From an uncultured Lachnospiraceae bacterium (GTDB lineage: Bacteria; Bacillota; Clostridia; Lachnospirales; Lachnospiraceae): a stretch of DNA of 13,580 nucleotides. The notes beneath the pieces were generated by a model that saw nothing but the letters and a program-made list of their open reading frames with translations, was not told the DNA's origin and searched no databases. The stretch lies in NCBI GenBank assembly GCA_910585075.1, contig CAJUED010000075.1, forward strand, positions 1-13,580. The letters are read 5' to 3'. The position numbers and the translations under genes were made by a program. This document shows positions 6,576-13,503 of the stretch, one piece after another (the first letter of the stretch is position 1; each line of letters opens with the position of its first letter).

Positions 6576-7490
6576 TCAGTCCCCTCCTTTCATAAATCCG
6601 GACAACTTCACATTAAAAATGGTCATCACAAACACAATAAAGAACAGAATCACCGCGCCTGCGGAAGACAGCCCATATCTGGGAGACTCAAAACTGTACT
6701 GATAGATATACATCAGAATCGTCTGAAGGGTTCCGTTTGGTCTTCCGGCGCAGGCGTTTCCGCCCAGGATATACAAATCCGTAAACCTGGCCAGGCCGTT
6801 AATCATACCGGTGACAAATAAGAATGCAAAGCAGGATTTCATCTGCGGAATCGTGATATAAATCATCCGCTTTAACGCCGTAGCCCCGTCCACGGAAGCC
6901 GCGTCATAAATCTCTGTTGGAATAGACTGTAGACTTGCCAGATTCAGCAGCATGGAATATCCCAGATTCATCCATATCCAAATGATGGTTGCGCCCACAT
7001 GGGACATAGATGGGTCCGTAATCCAGCCAATGGTAACTTCCCTGCCTATAATCTGCGAGAAAAACTGATTCAACAGTCCGCCGTTTCCTTTCAGCACGTA
7101 CTGGAAAATCAAAACCACGCTGACGCCGGTGATAATATTGGGCATATAAAACATAACCCTGAAAAATCCCTGCAGCTTTGTGCGGCCCAGGCCGTTAATG
7201 GCATTGGCCAGCAAAAACCCCAGCGGAATCGTCAAAAGACCATACAGCGCAAGCAGCATGGTATTTCCCAGCGCCTTCAAGAAAGATGCGGAAGACAGCA
7301 ATGTCTTATAATTACGCAGTCCAATCATTTCATAATCCGTACCGAACGTACCCATATTCGTTGTGGAGAAATAGAAAGTCTTAAAGGTGGGAAAATAAAC
7401 AAGGACGATAAGCGCCACCAAAGTGACAAGGATAAAGGAATACCATGTCAGGTTTCGCTTCACATCCCGTTTTGTAATCTTTTTGTGCAT
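6576..7490 (-). CDS. Sugar ABC transporter permease, MalF/UgpA-type (CUT1)
   Basis: A complete 304-residue permease with about six membrane segments, the first at about 15-33 (WYSFILVTLVALIVLVYF). The EAA loop reads EIYDAASVDGATALKRMIYI with IP after it (193-215), the expected form for the first CUT1 permease. The usual FYMPNIITGVSV segment is at 114-125. It forms the membrane pore with the MalG-type partner encoded directly downstream and receives sugar from the lipoprotein encoded upstream. AGGAGGG at 7498-7504 sets the start. The 168-bp gap from the binding-protein gene holds a strong stem-loop, so this gene is probably expressed at a lower level than the binding protein from the same transcript. 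Confidence 0.94.
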   Translation of the reverse strand: MHKKITKRDVKRNLTWYSFILVTLVALIVLVYFPTFKTFYFSTTNMGTFGTDYEMIGLRNYKTLLSSASFLKALGNTMLLALYGLLTIPLGFLLANAINGLGRTKLQGFFRVMFYMPNIITGVSVVLIFQYVLKGNGGLLNQFFSQIIGREVTIGWITDPSMSHVGATIIWIWMNLGYSMLLNLASLQSIPTEIYDAASVDGATALKRMIYITIPQMKSCFAFLFVTGMINGLARFTDLYILGGNACAGRPNGTLQTILMYIYQYSFESPRYGLSSAGAVILFFIVFVMTIFNVKLSGFMKGGD

Positions 7491-7529
7491 AGGCTCTCCC
7501 TCCTGTTCTTTAAACTATCCTTGGTGAAA

Positions 7530-7560
7530 ACAGGCGGCGGAAAGAACCACCGCCGCCTGT
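7530..7560 (-). terminator. Strong intercistronic stem-loop after the binding-protein gene
   Basis: A perfect 11-bp stem ACAGGCGGCGG/CCGCCGCCTGT with a 9-base loop, followed on the minus strand by TTTTC. It lies about 100 bases after the binding-protein stop and about 40 bases before the permease start. Such structures in CUT1 operons commonly cause partial termination or protect the upstream mRNA, giving more binding protein than permease. The short T-run argues for a leaky rather than complete terminator. Confidence 0.7.
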
Positions 7561-7658
7561 CATCACCCGTTATTCAATTTCACTATCCAAAAGCCCCATC
7601 ATTTTACAGGGTATTTGGCTTTCACAGCAGTCTCAAGTATCACGCTCCGCCGTGTTCC

Positions 7659-9179
7659 TTAATTTAAGGTGGACATATATTCATCCACATAGTCCTGCAT
7701 GGACTGTGCCGCTTCTTCCGGCGTCATTGTTTCATTGATTACGTTGTCAACTGCCGTAATCATGGTATTGGTCACGGAACCAAAGCTCACGTTGTTGAAT
7801 ACGTCATTTGTAGCGTTGTTGTAATATTCAGGCAGAGTATTCAAGGTATTGTCAATAGCCGTAGCCAGATTCTCGCCTACCAGCTCCTGTACCATAGCTT
7901 TGCCGGCCTTGTTGTTGGGAACTTCCATGTTGGAAACCACCCACTGCGTAGCCTTCTCATCCGTTGTCATGAATTTGATAAATTCCCATGCCCAGTCCTT
8001 GTTGTCGGAATCCTTGTAAATAGCCATGTTGTTATCGCCTGCAAATGGAGTAGGGATTCCCTTATATTCGCCTGCGCTGCACTGAGGCATACTCAGGGCC
8101 ACATATCTTCCGTCCAGCTCCGCCACCTGCATCTGGAAATAGCTATTCATAACACCGTCATTAAACAGAATTGCCCAGTCATTTTCGCCGTTCAGTGTGG
8201 TAGTAACCGCCACGCCCTCTTTATTTCCGGGGCTCACAAACTTGCTCAGATCCGCAATCAGCTGGAATGCCGCAATACTTTCCGGAACCATGAAGTCAAC
8301 CTCACACTCGCTTACCGTAGGGCCATATTTAAAGACCTTAGCGCCAAGGGCATTGGCTGCCTGGGTATAATTAAACCAGAGATTGGATCCGCCCATGGAA
8401 AACAGCTGCACGCCGTAGGTCTGTTCCCCTGTTACAGGGTCCGTACCGGTCATCTGCTCCGCAAGGGAAAGCACGTCCTCATAGGTCCAGCTTTCGTCCG
8501 GAAGTTCCACGCCATAATCTTCAAAAATCTTGGTATCCAGCCATGCCACGCAGGGAGATACGGATACGGAGATACCGGAAACCTTAAATTCATCGGGATG
8601 CTCTGATGTCCGCCTTGACGCGGTTGCGTAAATCCTGTCGTAGTATTCCGGATCCTGATCCAGGTAAGAGGACAAATCATAGGTCAGATCCGTCATGGTT
8701 GCGCCGTGCATGATGATATCCACCTCACCGCTTAAGCAGGCTGTGGTGATGGCGCTCTGCCAGCTGTCCCAGGAAGCTGTCTCAATTTCCAGTGTTACGT
8801 TGGGATAGAACTCATTCCATCTTTCAATGATCTCGTTATAGCCCGGTCTGTAAATACCGGAGTTTAAGTCGGTTACCCCTTCCTCGCCCACGTTGAAAAC
8901 ACCGGGGCCGAAGACAGTCAGCGTGACCTCCTCGTCTGCGCTTAAGCTTTCATTCTTCTGATAGCCGCCTGTTTCCACCGTTTCTTCCACTTTGAAGGCA
9001 TCTTCCGTCTCACCCACTACGGTTTCTTCCCCGGGTGCCTGCTCCTCCACCTTTTCTTCACTTTCCGTCTTCGCACTATCCTCCGAACTGCCCTTAGAAT
9101 CCGAACCGGAGCCGCCGCATCCTGCTATGGCAGCTGCAAGCAATGTTGTGATCATCAATAATGCAACTTTCTTTTTCAT
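7659..9179 (-). CDS. Extracellular sugar-binding lipoprotein of a CUT1 ABC transporter
   Basis: A complete 506-residue solute-binding protein. The N-terminus MKKKVALLMITTLLAAAIAG is a lipoprotein signal, with lipid-anchored Cys21 and CGGSGS after it. Residues 22-80 are a long acidic, Ser/Glu/Thr-rich linker, which makes the protein longer than the usual 400-450 residues. The family-1 binding domain starts at about residue 83 (EEVTLTVFGPGVF). It continues with IIERWNEFYPNVTLEIE and ends with EEAAQSMQDYVDEYMSTLN. Aromatic residues such as Trp137, Trp140 and Tyr168 could stack on sugar rings. AGGAGGG at 9188-9194, eight bases before ATG, sets the start. It captures the oligosaccharide for the permeases encoded directly downstream. 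The ligand cannot be told from sequence. Confidence 0.94.
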   Translation of the reverse strand: MKKKVALLMITTLLAAAIAGCGGSGSDSKGSSEDSAKTESEEKVEEQAPGEETVVGETEDAFKVEETVETGGYQKNESLSADEEVTLTVFGPGVFNVGEEGVTDLNSGIYRPGYNEIIERWNEFYPNVTLEIETASWDSWQSAITTACLSGEVDIIMHGATMTDLTYDLSSYLDQDPEYYDRIYATASRRTSEHPDEFKVSGISVSVSPCVAWLDTKIFEDYGVELPDESWTYEDVLSLAEQMTGTDPVTGEQTYGVQLFSMGGSNLWFNYTQAANALGAKVFKYGPTVSECEVDFMVPESIAAFQLIADLSKFVSPGNKEGVAVTTTLNGENDWAILFNDGVMNSYFQMQVAELDGRYVALSMPQCSAGEYKGIPTPFAGDNNMAIYKDSDNKDWAWEFIKFMTTDEKATQWVVSNMEVPNNKAGKAMVQELVGENLATAIDNTLNTLPEYYNNATNDVFNNVSFGSVTNTMITAVDNVINETMTPEEAAQSMQDYVDEYMSTLN

Positions 9180-9203
9180 GTAACTTTCCCTCCTTCTTTT
9201 TCC

Positions 9204-9217
9204 TGATAACGTTATTT
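9204..9217. promoter_or_regulatory. Possible catabolite-responsive element (cre)
   Basis: TGATAACGTTATTT matches the CcpA consensus TGWNANCGNTNWCA at 12 of 14 positions; the last two bases differ. It lies 25-38 bases upstream of the binding-protein start, within the likely leader, where CcpA binding would act as a roadblock. The core ATAACGTTAT is also a perfect palindrome and could be a LacI-family site. Confidence 0.3.
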
Positions 9218-9222
9218 ACTCC

Positions 9223-9275
9223 GCCGCTTTTTTGCGGCATATATGATGAAAAGCTGAAATACCGCTTTTTTCATC
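9223..9275 (-). other. Two stem-loops in the leader of the binding-protein gene
   Basis: GATGAAAA/TTTTCATC pair across 9245-9275, with two further GC pairs inside after a two-base bulge. GCCGC/GCGGC pair across 9223-9238 around an A6 (T6 on plus) loop. Neither is followed by a T-tract on the minus strand, so they are leader structures rather than terminators. Confidence 0.35.
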
Positions 9276-9289
9276 TGTCATATAATTTG

Positions 9290-9354
9290 CGCTTCACGGT
9301 ACAGGTAAAAGCCGCAATGCTCCTCCCGCTTTATGGCACCGGTAAAAGTTGCAA
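9290..9354. repeat. Imperfect 28-bp tandem repeat (period 37 bp)
   Basis: Copies at 9290-9317 and 9327-9354 share about 22 of 28 bases, with identical GGTAAAAG cores and GCAA ends. Weaker similarity continues into the spacer (GGAGG on the minus strand before each copy). They fill the gap between the RraA-like gene and the binding-protein gene, where a promoter for the transporter genes would be expected. They could be protein-binding sites or two units of a dispersed intergenic repeat. Confidence 0.6.
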
Positions 9355-9386
9355 CGCCTCCTGTACTTCACCATGCATACAAAAAA

Positions 9387-10289
9387 TTATAATGCCGTCT
9401 GGGTATCATTAGGATCGCCGTTGCGGGCCAGGTCATATTCCTTTGACCAGTCCAAATCCCTGTATTTCTCCCCTCTGGGGTCTGTGCGGATAAACTCCAT
9501 CAGCATATCCAGCATTTCCTCCGTCCAGGTATTCTTATCAATCTGGGCTGTGGTCAATCGGTTCTGCCCTATCATTTCAAATCCGAAATCATCCTTAATA
9601 TGCGTCTTTGCAGCGCCTTCCACCACATCCGCCACCAAATGGCTTGGGATAAACAACACCCCGCCCGGGGCGCCGAATACCACATCTCCGGGCAGGCAGA
9701 CCGCATTGCCGATTCTACAGGCGGTATTAAATCCTGTCATCACAACCTCCCTGATGGGTGTGGGGTCAATTCCACGGTAATAGACCTGTACGTCCTCCAC
9801 CGTTTTCATTTGTTCCAAATCCCGGACGCCGCCCCATACTACGCCGCCGCCGTTCTTGGTTCTGGCACGGATTGCGGTGGTTAAGTTTCCTCCCAGAAAA
9901 GTGCCCTTGTAAATCTTGTCATAAAGGTCGCACACCACTACATCCCGCTCCACCAGAGAATCAATCACCCACTGGTTATAATTTCCCTTTCGGCCTTCTT
10001 TTGCACCGATATCAAACATCACTTCGTGCATATCCGGCCTGGTGGGCATATAAGTGCAGGTCACCGCACGCCCGATAAGCTTTCTCCCATTGTCGTGCAA
10101 TAAGTGAAGTCTTCCCTCAAACTGGTTTTCGTATCCCAAAAGAAAGATTGGCTTCCAGGCTTCCTCCAGAGTCATATCCTTCAGCGCGTCCAGATAGCGG
10201 TCCTCCACGTAGGGGCGTCCATCCTCCATCCGTGGTCCCTTCCATTGCCTGGTCAATTCAATCACATCTTCTTTAACGTTAAAATGCAT
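9387..10289 (-). CDS. RraA-fold protein, probable class II aldolase-like enzyme
   Basis: A complete 300-residue member of the RraA / HMG-CHA aldolase family. The core strand-loop reads GGGVVWGGVRD (147-157), whose Arg156 and Asp157 match the substrate-binding Arg and metal-coordinating Asp of family aldolases. Upstream, FLGGNLTTAIRA (131-142) is the family's conserved glycine loop. GDVVFGAPGGVLFIPSHLV (201-219) matches the late family motif but lacks its usual D-x-D-G. It is longer than the roughly 160-220-residue prototypes, with extensions at both ends. RraA-fold enzymes split 4-hydroxy-2-keto acids to pyruvate. Directly after a sugar-acid dehydratase, cleavage of a 2-keto-3-deoxy acid is the best inference. 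The gap to the dehydratase gene is 11 bp, with AGGGGGA at its stop codon. Confidence 0.85.
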   Translation of the reverse strand: MHFNVKEDVIELTRQWKGPRMEDGRPYVEDRYLDALKDMTLEEAWKPIFLLGYENQFEGRLHLLHDNGRKLIGRAVTCTYMPTRPDMHEVMFDIGAKEGRKGNYNQWVIDSLVERDVVVCDLYDKIYKGTFLGGNLTTAIRARTKNGGGVVWGGVRDLEQMKTVEDVQVYYRGIDPTPIREVVMTGFNTACRIGNAVCLPGDVVFGAPGGVLFIPSHLVADVVEGAAKTHIKDDFGFEMIGQNRLTTAQIDKNTWTEEMLDMLMEFIRTDPRGEKYRDLDWSKEYDLARNGDPNDTQTAL

Positions 10290-10300
10290 AAGTTGTCCCC

Positions 10301-11641
10301 CTAGCTCCAGATCCTGTCATTGGAAAATTCCAAGTCCCACTCATCTGTGGGTTCCCACATGCCGGGAATATCCGGATTAATATGTTGTGCCAGCAGTTCT
10401 TCGTTCAGACTTTCAATGCCAAGCCCGGGGCCCTCCGGAACCTTTATAAATCCGTTTTCAATTAAAGGCTTTGGCAGGCCATTTACCATATCCTTCCACC
10501 ATGGCACATCCACCGAGTGGAATTCCACCGCCAGCACATTGTGCAGGGCTGCCGCCACATGCACAGCCGCCATACATGCAATGGGGCTTTCCGCCATATG
10601 AATTGCCACCGCCACACCGTTCTCGTCCGCCATGTCACCAATTTTCTTCAGTTCCAGGGCTCCTCCGCAGGTGAGGATGTCCGGATGAATCACCGACACA
10701 CCGCCGGCTTTTATCAGTTTCTCAAATCCTTCCTTCAGATAGATATCTTCTCCTGTACATACCGGTATGGTTGTGGAGTTGCGCAGTCGTACATAGTGAT
10801 CGGTATAAATCCAGGGCGCCATGTCCTCCATCCAGGCCAGATTATATTTCTCCATCCTGCGTGCAAAGCGGATACAGTCCTCCAATGCTACATGTCCGAA
10901 ATGGTCAATGGCCAGTGGAACTTCATATCCTATGACCTCACGCACCTGACGTACATAATCCTCCAGATAGTCAAGTCCTTTTTCCGTAAGGTGAATTCCC
11001 GTAAACGGGTGGGCCGTATTCACAATGCTATAGCTCTTTTGATGCTTCACCATATCCGCTGTCACGGATCCGCCCTGTACATTCAGAATATGTGAAGCAT
11101 ATTTCTTCATATCCTCAATAAATCCCAAGGGGGCATTGATGGTGCCCGGCTCGTCCAGCAAAAGCCCGATTCCCAAATCCATCTTGAGGAAAGTAAATCC
11201 CATCTCCATACGTGCCTTTAACGCCATCCCCATGTCCCGGCCGCTATGTTTGCCGTCCACATCCGTATCGCAGTAAACCCGCACGCTGTCTCGGTATTTC
11301 CCTCCCAGCAGCTGGTATAAAGGCACTCCGTAGGCCTTTCCCGCCAAATCCCACAGGGCAATCTCCACACCGGATACGCCGCCGCCCTGCCTGGAAGGGC
11401 CTCCAAATTGCTTAATCTTATGAAAAAGCCGGTCCACATCACAGGGATTTTCTCCCAAAAGACGGCTTTTCAGCATCAGCGCATAGGTCTTGCTGGATGC
11501 ATCCCGTACCTCTCCATACCCTATCAGATTTTGGTTTGTGTAAATCTTCATCAGTGTGCATCTCTTAGGTGCACCGTCTATATCCGCGAAACGTATATCT
11601 GTGATACGAAGCGTCCGCGGGTCGATATCTCCCTGCCTCAT
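10301..11641 (-). CDS. Enolase-superfamily sugar-acid dehydratase (mandelate racemase/muconate lactonizing group)
   Basis: A complete 446-residue enolase-superfamily protein. The N-terminal capping domain runs to about residue 115. The barrel then shows the expected metal ligands: Asp246 (AIDHFGH), Glu272 (AWMED) and Glu298 (TGED). A late His348 in AIHMAES is the candidate general acid. Lys154 in FLKMDLG lies where these enzymes carry a catalytic Lys. GVEIALWDLAGKAYGVPLYQLLGG at 91-114 is a family hallmark. An insertion of about 50-60 residues (158-215) follows the Lys strand, so it is longer than typical members. It probably removes water from a sugar acid to give a 2-keto-3-deoxy acid for the RraA-type protein encoded next. 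AGGAGGG at 11654-11660 lies 12 bases before ATG, slightly long. The exact acid is unknown. Confidence 0.9.
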   Translation of the reverse strand: MRQGDIDPRTLRITDIRFADIDGAPKRCTLMKIYTNQNLIGYGEVRDASSKTYALMLKSRLLGENPCDVDRLFHKIKQFGGPSRQGGGVSGVEIALWDLAGKAYGVPLYQLLGGKYRDSVRVYCDTDVDGKHSGRDMGMALKARMEMGFTFLKMDLGIGLLLDEPGTINAPLGFIEDMKKYASHILNVQGGSVTADMVKHQKSYSIVNTAHPFTGIHLTEKGLDYLEDYVRQVREVIGYEVPLAIDHFGHVALEDCIRFARRMEKYNLAWMEDMAPWIYTDHYVRLRNSTTIPVCTGEDIYLKEGFEKLIKAGGVSVIHPDILTCGGALELKKIGDMADENGVAVAIHMAESPIACMAAVHVAAALHNVLAVEFHSVDVPWWKDMVNGLPKPLIENGFIKVPEGPGLGIESLNEELLAQHINPDIPGMWEPTDEWDLEFSNDRIWS

Positions 11642-11673
11642 ATTGATTCCGCTCCCTCCTGTCGGCTATCTAT

Positions 11674-11730
11674 ATTGTATACGGCCGTATTTATATTTTC
11701 TACAAATATCTTTCGTTATATTGCAATTAT
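11674..11730 (-). promoter_or_regulatory. Promoter and AraC-type repeat boxes of the dehydratase gene
   Basis: On the minus strand, CAATTAT-equivalent half-site ATAATTG (11724-11730) lies exactly 21 bp upstream of ATATTTG (11703-11709). The latter is within the 18-bp box AAGATATTTGTAGAAAAT (11695-11712). TACAAT (-10, 11674-11679) follows after 15 bp. No good -35 exists at normal spacing, which fits an activator-dependent promoter. The same box and spacings occur before the GH13 gene at 13290-13346. The likely binder is the AraC-family regulator at 3516-4409. Confidence 0.65.
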
Positions 11731-11819
11731 ATTGTGATATTGACTGTTATTTATTTACTTTATACGTTTATTTTTCGTTATATTATATAATTATATCAGT
11801 TTTTAAAACTATTTTTCGT
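11707..11819. repeat. Three phased copies of TATYTTTCGT upstream of the dehydratase gene
   Basis: TATTTTTCGT occurs at 11769-11778 and 11810-11819, and TATCTTTCGT at 11707-11716. Between the first two in map order, 15 of 16 bases match over TATYTTTCGTTATATT. The spacings are 62 and 41 bp, close to six and four helical turns. The region 11731-11879 holds no gene and is otherwise very AT-rich, with no clear terminator for the GH13 gene ending at 11880. Confidence 0.5.
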
Positions 11820-11879
11820 TTATAGTGCACATATACCTAAAGTGCTTTTTGCATCGATTTCTTCCGCCGGCACGTGGAA

Positions 11880-13226
11880 TCATCCCGGATAAGAACCTGC
11901 CAGATATCCAAATCCCAGCAGTTGGATCTCCATATGCCCGTCCTTAAAGGACCATCTTGCATTTTCACACAGTTCCGGCTCTAACAGATGCAGCATTTCG
12001 GGAATGCCCTCCACTGTAAAACTCACCGGCTGTCCCGTCATATTCACTGCCGCAAACCAGGGCCGCTTTTCATCCGGCCGGTAAAAAGCCGCCACCTGCT
12101 CCGGCGCATTATGCCTGCACCAGACAAGCTCCTTTGTGCACAGTGCATCGTTCATTTCATGTATCTCGTACAGCTCCCGAACCAGCGCCGTTCTTTTCCT
12201 TCCCTTTTCACATAACCCGTTGGCCCAGTTGATAACCGGATCCTTCCCATAAAAACGGTTGGAGAACATGCTGTGCTTCAAATCATCCGCCACCTCATAG
12301 CCGTTGAATACAAAGGGAACGCCGTCCAACAGAAAATCTAGCACCAGCAGAGCGTCCACACCAGCCGTTCCAATGGTTTTTTCATGCCTGTCCACTCCTA
12401 CATCCGACGCCACATCATGATTGTCTATGAAATGGAGCATCCTGCCCGGTCCCTCCGGAAGCTTCTGCCTGCAGGCTTCCCATTTTTCGCAGAATTGTGC
12501 GGCGGTCATTTTACCCTGAGCCACCGGCACGGCGTCAAAACATCCGTCATAAAAATAGTTCACATCAAAAACCGTCAGATATTCCGGATCATCTCCCTCG
12601 TTTACCATATAAATATCCGGCTTAATGGCACGGATACGCCGAATCCCTTCTCTCCAAAAGTCCAGCGGAACCATACTTCCCACATCACAGCGGTAACCGT
12701 CCACATCAAATTTTTCCACGAAGTATTCCATGTTCTTCCATAAATATTCCCGCAATTCCTGACTTTCATAATTGAGTACCGGGAAATTCCATTCTCCGGT
12801 ATAAGGGCTCCCGTCTTCATTGCGTTTCACGAAATCCAGATGCTCCTTAAGAAATACCGCGTTGGGGCCGCAGTGAAAATACACCAAATCCACCAACACT
12901 CTAAGCCCCAGCCCATGGGCCGTCACCACGAAATCCCGCAAATCCTCCTCATTTCCGTACTCCTCATCAATGGCAAAATAATCTTTCAGCCTGTAATTAT
13001 TTTTAGGATTTTCCGTTCCGGAAGCCATCTGACGTTTGCTCCAGAAGGCCTTATCCTCCCCGTCATCCGCCTGTACCACAGGCAAGAGCTGGACATATTT
13101 CGGCCCCAGGTCCGCCACAAAGGGCAGCATCTTCTCCGCCGCCTTCAGAGTCCCTTCCGGTGTAAAGGTCCGCAGACTGATTTGATAGATGGATGCACGG
13201 TCCAGTAACATAGCGTTATTTTCCAT
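11880..13226 (-). CDS. GH13 alpha-amylase-family enzyme, cytoplasmic
   Basis: A complete 448-residue GH13 protein. The barrel starts ASIYQISLRTFTPEGTL. Region I is LRVLVDLVYFHCG (108-120), where Asp113 and His118 are kept but the usual Asn before His is Phe. Region II is GYRCDVG with nucleophile Asp181. Region III is MVNEGDD with acid/base Glu210. Region IV is FIDNHD, ending in Asp271. All three catalytic carboxylates are therefore present. A small C-terminal beta domain runs from about 375 (EQVAAFYRPD, WFAAVNMTG). It lacks the B-domain length and the DTNGDGIGDL motif of the oligoglucosidase at 1-607. No signal peptide: it acts on imported alpha-glucans or oligosaccharides. AAGGA about eight bases upstream supports the first ATG; ATG at codon 6 is possible. 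Confidence 0.9.
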   Translation of the reverse strand: MENNAMLLDRASIYQISLRTFTPEGTLKAAEKMLPFVADLGPKYVQLLPVVQADDGEDKAFWSKRQMASGTENPKNNYRLKDYFAIDEEYGNEEDLRDFVVTAHGLGLRVLVDLVYFHCGPNAVFLKEHLDFVKRNEDGSPYTGEWNFPVLNYESQELREYLWKNMEYFVEKFDVDGYRCDVGSMVPLDFWREGIRRIRAIKPDIYMVNEGDDPEYLTVFDVNYFYDGCFDAVPVAQGKMTAAQFCEKWEACRQKLPEGPGRMLHFIDNHDVASDVGVDRHEKTIGTAGVDALLVLDFLLDGVPFVFNGYEVADDLKHSMFSNRFYGKDPVINWANGLCEKGRKRTALVRELYEIHEMNDALCTKELVWCRHNAPEQVAAFYRPDEKRPWFAAVNMTGQPVSFTVEGIPEMLHLLEPELCENARWSFKDGHMEIQLLGFGYLAGSYPG

Positions 13227-13289
13227 ATCTTAATTCCTTCCCTTCTTTAATCACATTTACTTTGTTCCCTTCCGTATCGGATTATCCTT

Positions 13290-13346
13290 ATTGTAAAGGG
13301 AGCCTTTTGCATTTTCTACAAATATCTTCCGACAAACGGCAAATAT
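13290..13346 (-). promoter_or_regulatory. Promoter and AraC-type repeat boxes of the GH13 gene
   Basis: On the minus strand, ATATTTG (13340-13346) is repeated exactly 21 bp downstream (13319-13325). The second copy is within the 18-bp box AAGATATTTGTAGAAAAT (13311-13328), and TACAAT (-10, 13290-13295) follows after 15 bp. The box and both spacings are identical to those of the dehydratase promoter. Transcription would start near 13283, giving a leader of about 57 bases. It lies just downstream of the 13371-13428 terminator, so the GH13 gene is expressed independently of the gene before it. Confidence 0.7.
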
Positions 13347-13370
13347 ATTGTCACATTTTGCAATTTATGC

Positions 13371-13428
13371 AAAAAAGAAAGAGGCTGCCATACCAATGAT
13401 TAAAAAATCAATGATACGACAACCTCTT
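13371..13428 (-). terminator. Strong intrinsic terminator
   Basis: Arms 13406-13428 and 13379-13401 pair over 23 positions (18 Watson-Crick, four G-U, one mismatch) around a four-base loop. On the minus strand the hairpin is followed by TCTTTTTT. It ends transcription of the gene whose last codons are at 13504-13580. The wobble pairs keep the stem intact only on the minus-strand transcript's side, which supports that direction. Confidence 0.88.
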
Positions 13429-13441
13429 ACAGGAGATTTCA

Positions 13442-13473
13442 GGGCAAATCTGCAATTTTGAATTTGCATGCCC
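13442..13473. other. Dyad between the upstream stop codon and the terminator
   Basis: GGGCA (13442-13446) pairs with TGCCC (13469-13473), with an offset GCAA/TTGC pair inside. There is no T-tract after it on the minus strand. It may extend the 3' structure of the upstream transcript; its function is unknown. Confidence 0.3.
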
Positions 13474-13503
13474 TTTCAGTTATAAAAGCGGCTTCCTATC
13501 TAT

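Noticed and set aside
9223..9238. GCCGC/GCGGC hairpin as a terminator
   Set aside because: The T/A run is in the loop, not after the stem, so it cannot act as an intrinsic terminator on either strand.
9384..9391. TATAAT on the minus strand at the end of the RraA-like gene
   Set aside because: No acceptable -35 lies at 16-18 bp, and the hexamer overlaps the last codon and stop, so I do not call a promoter there.
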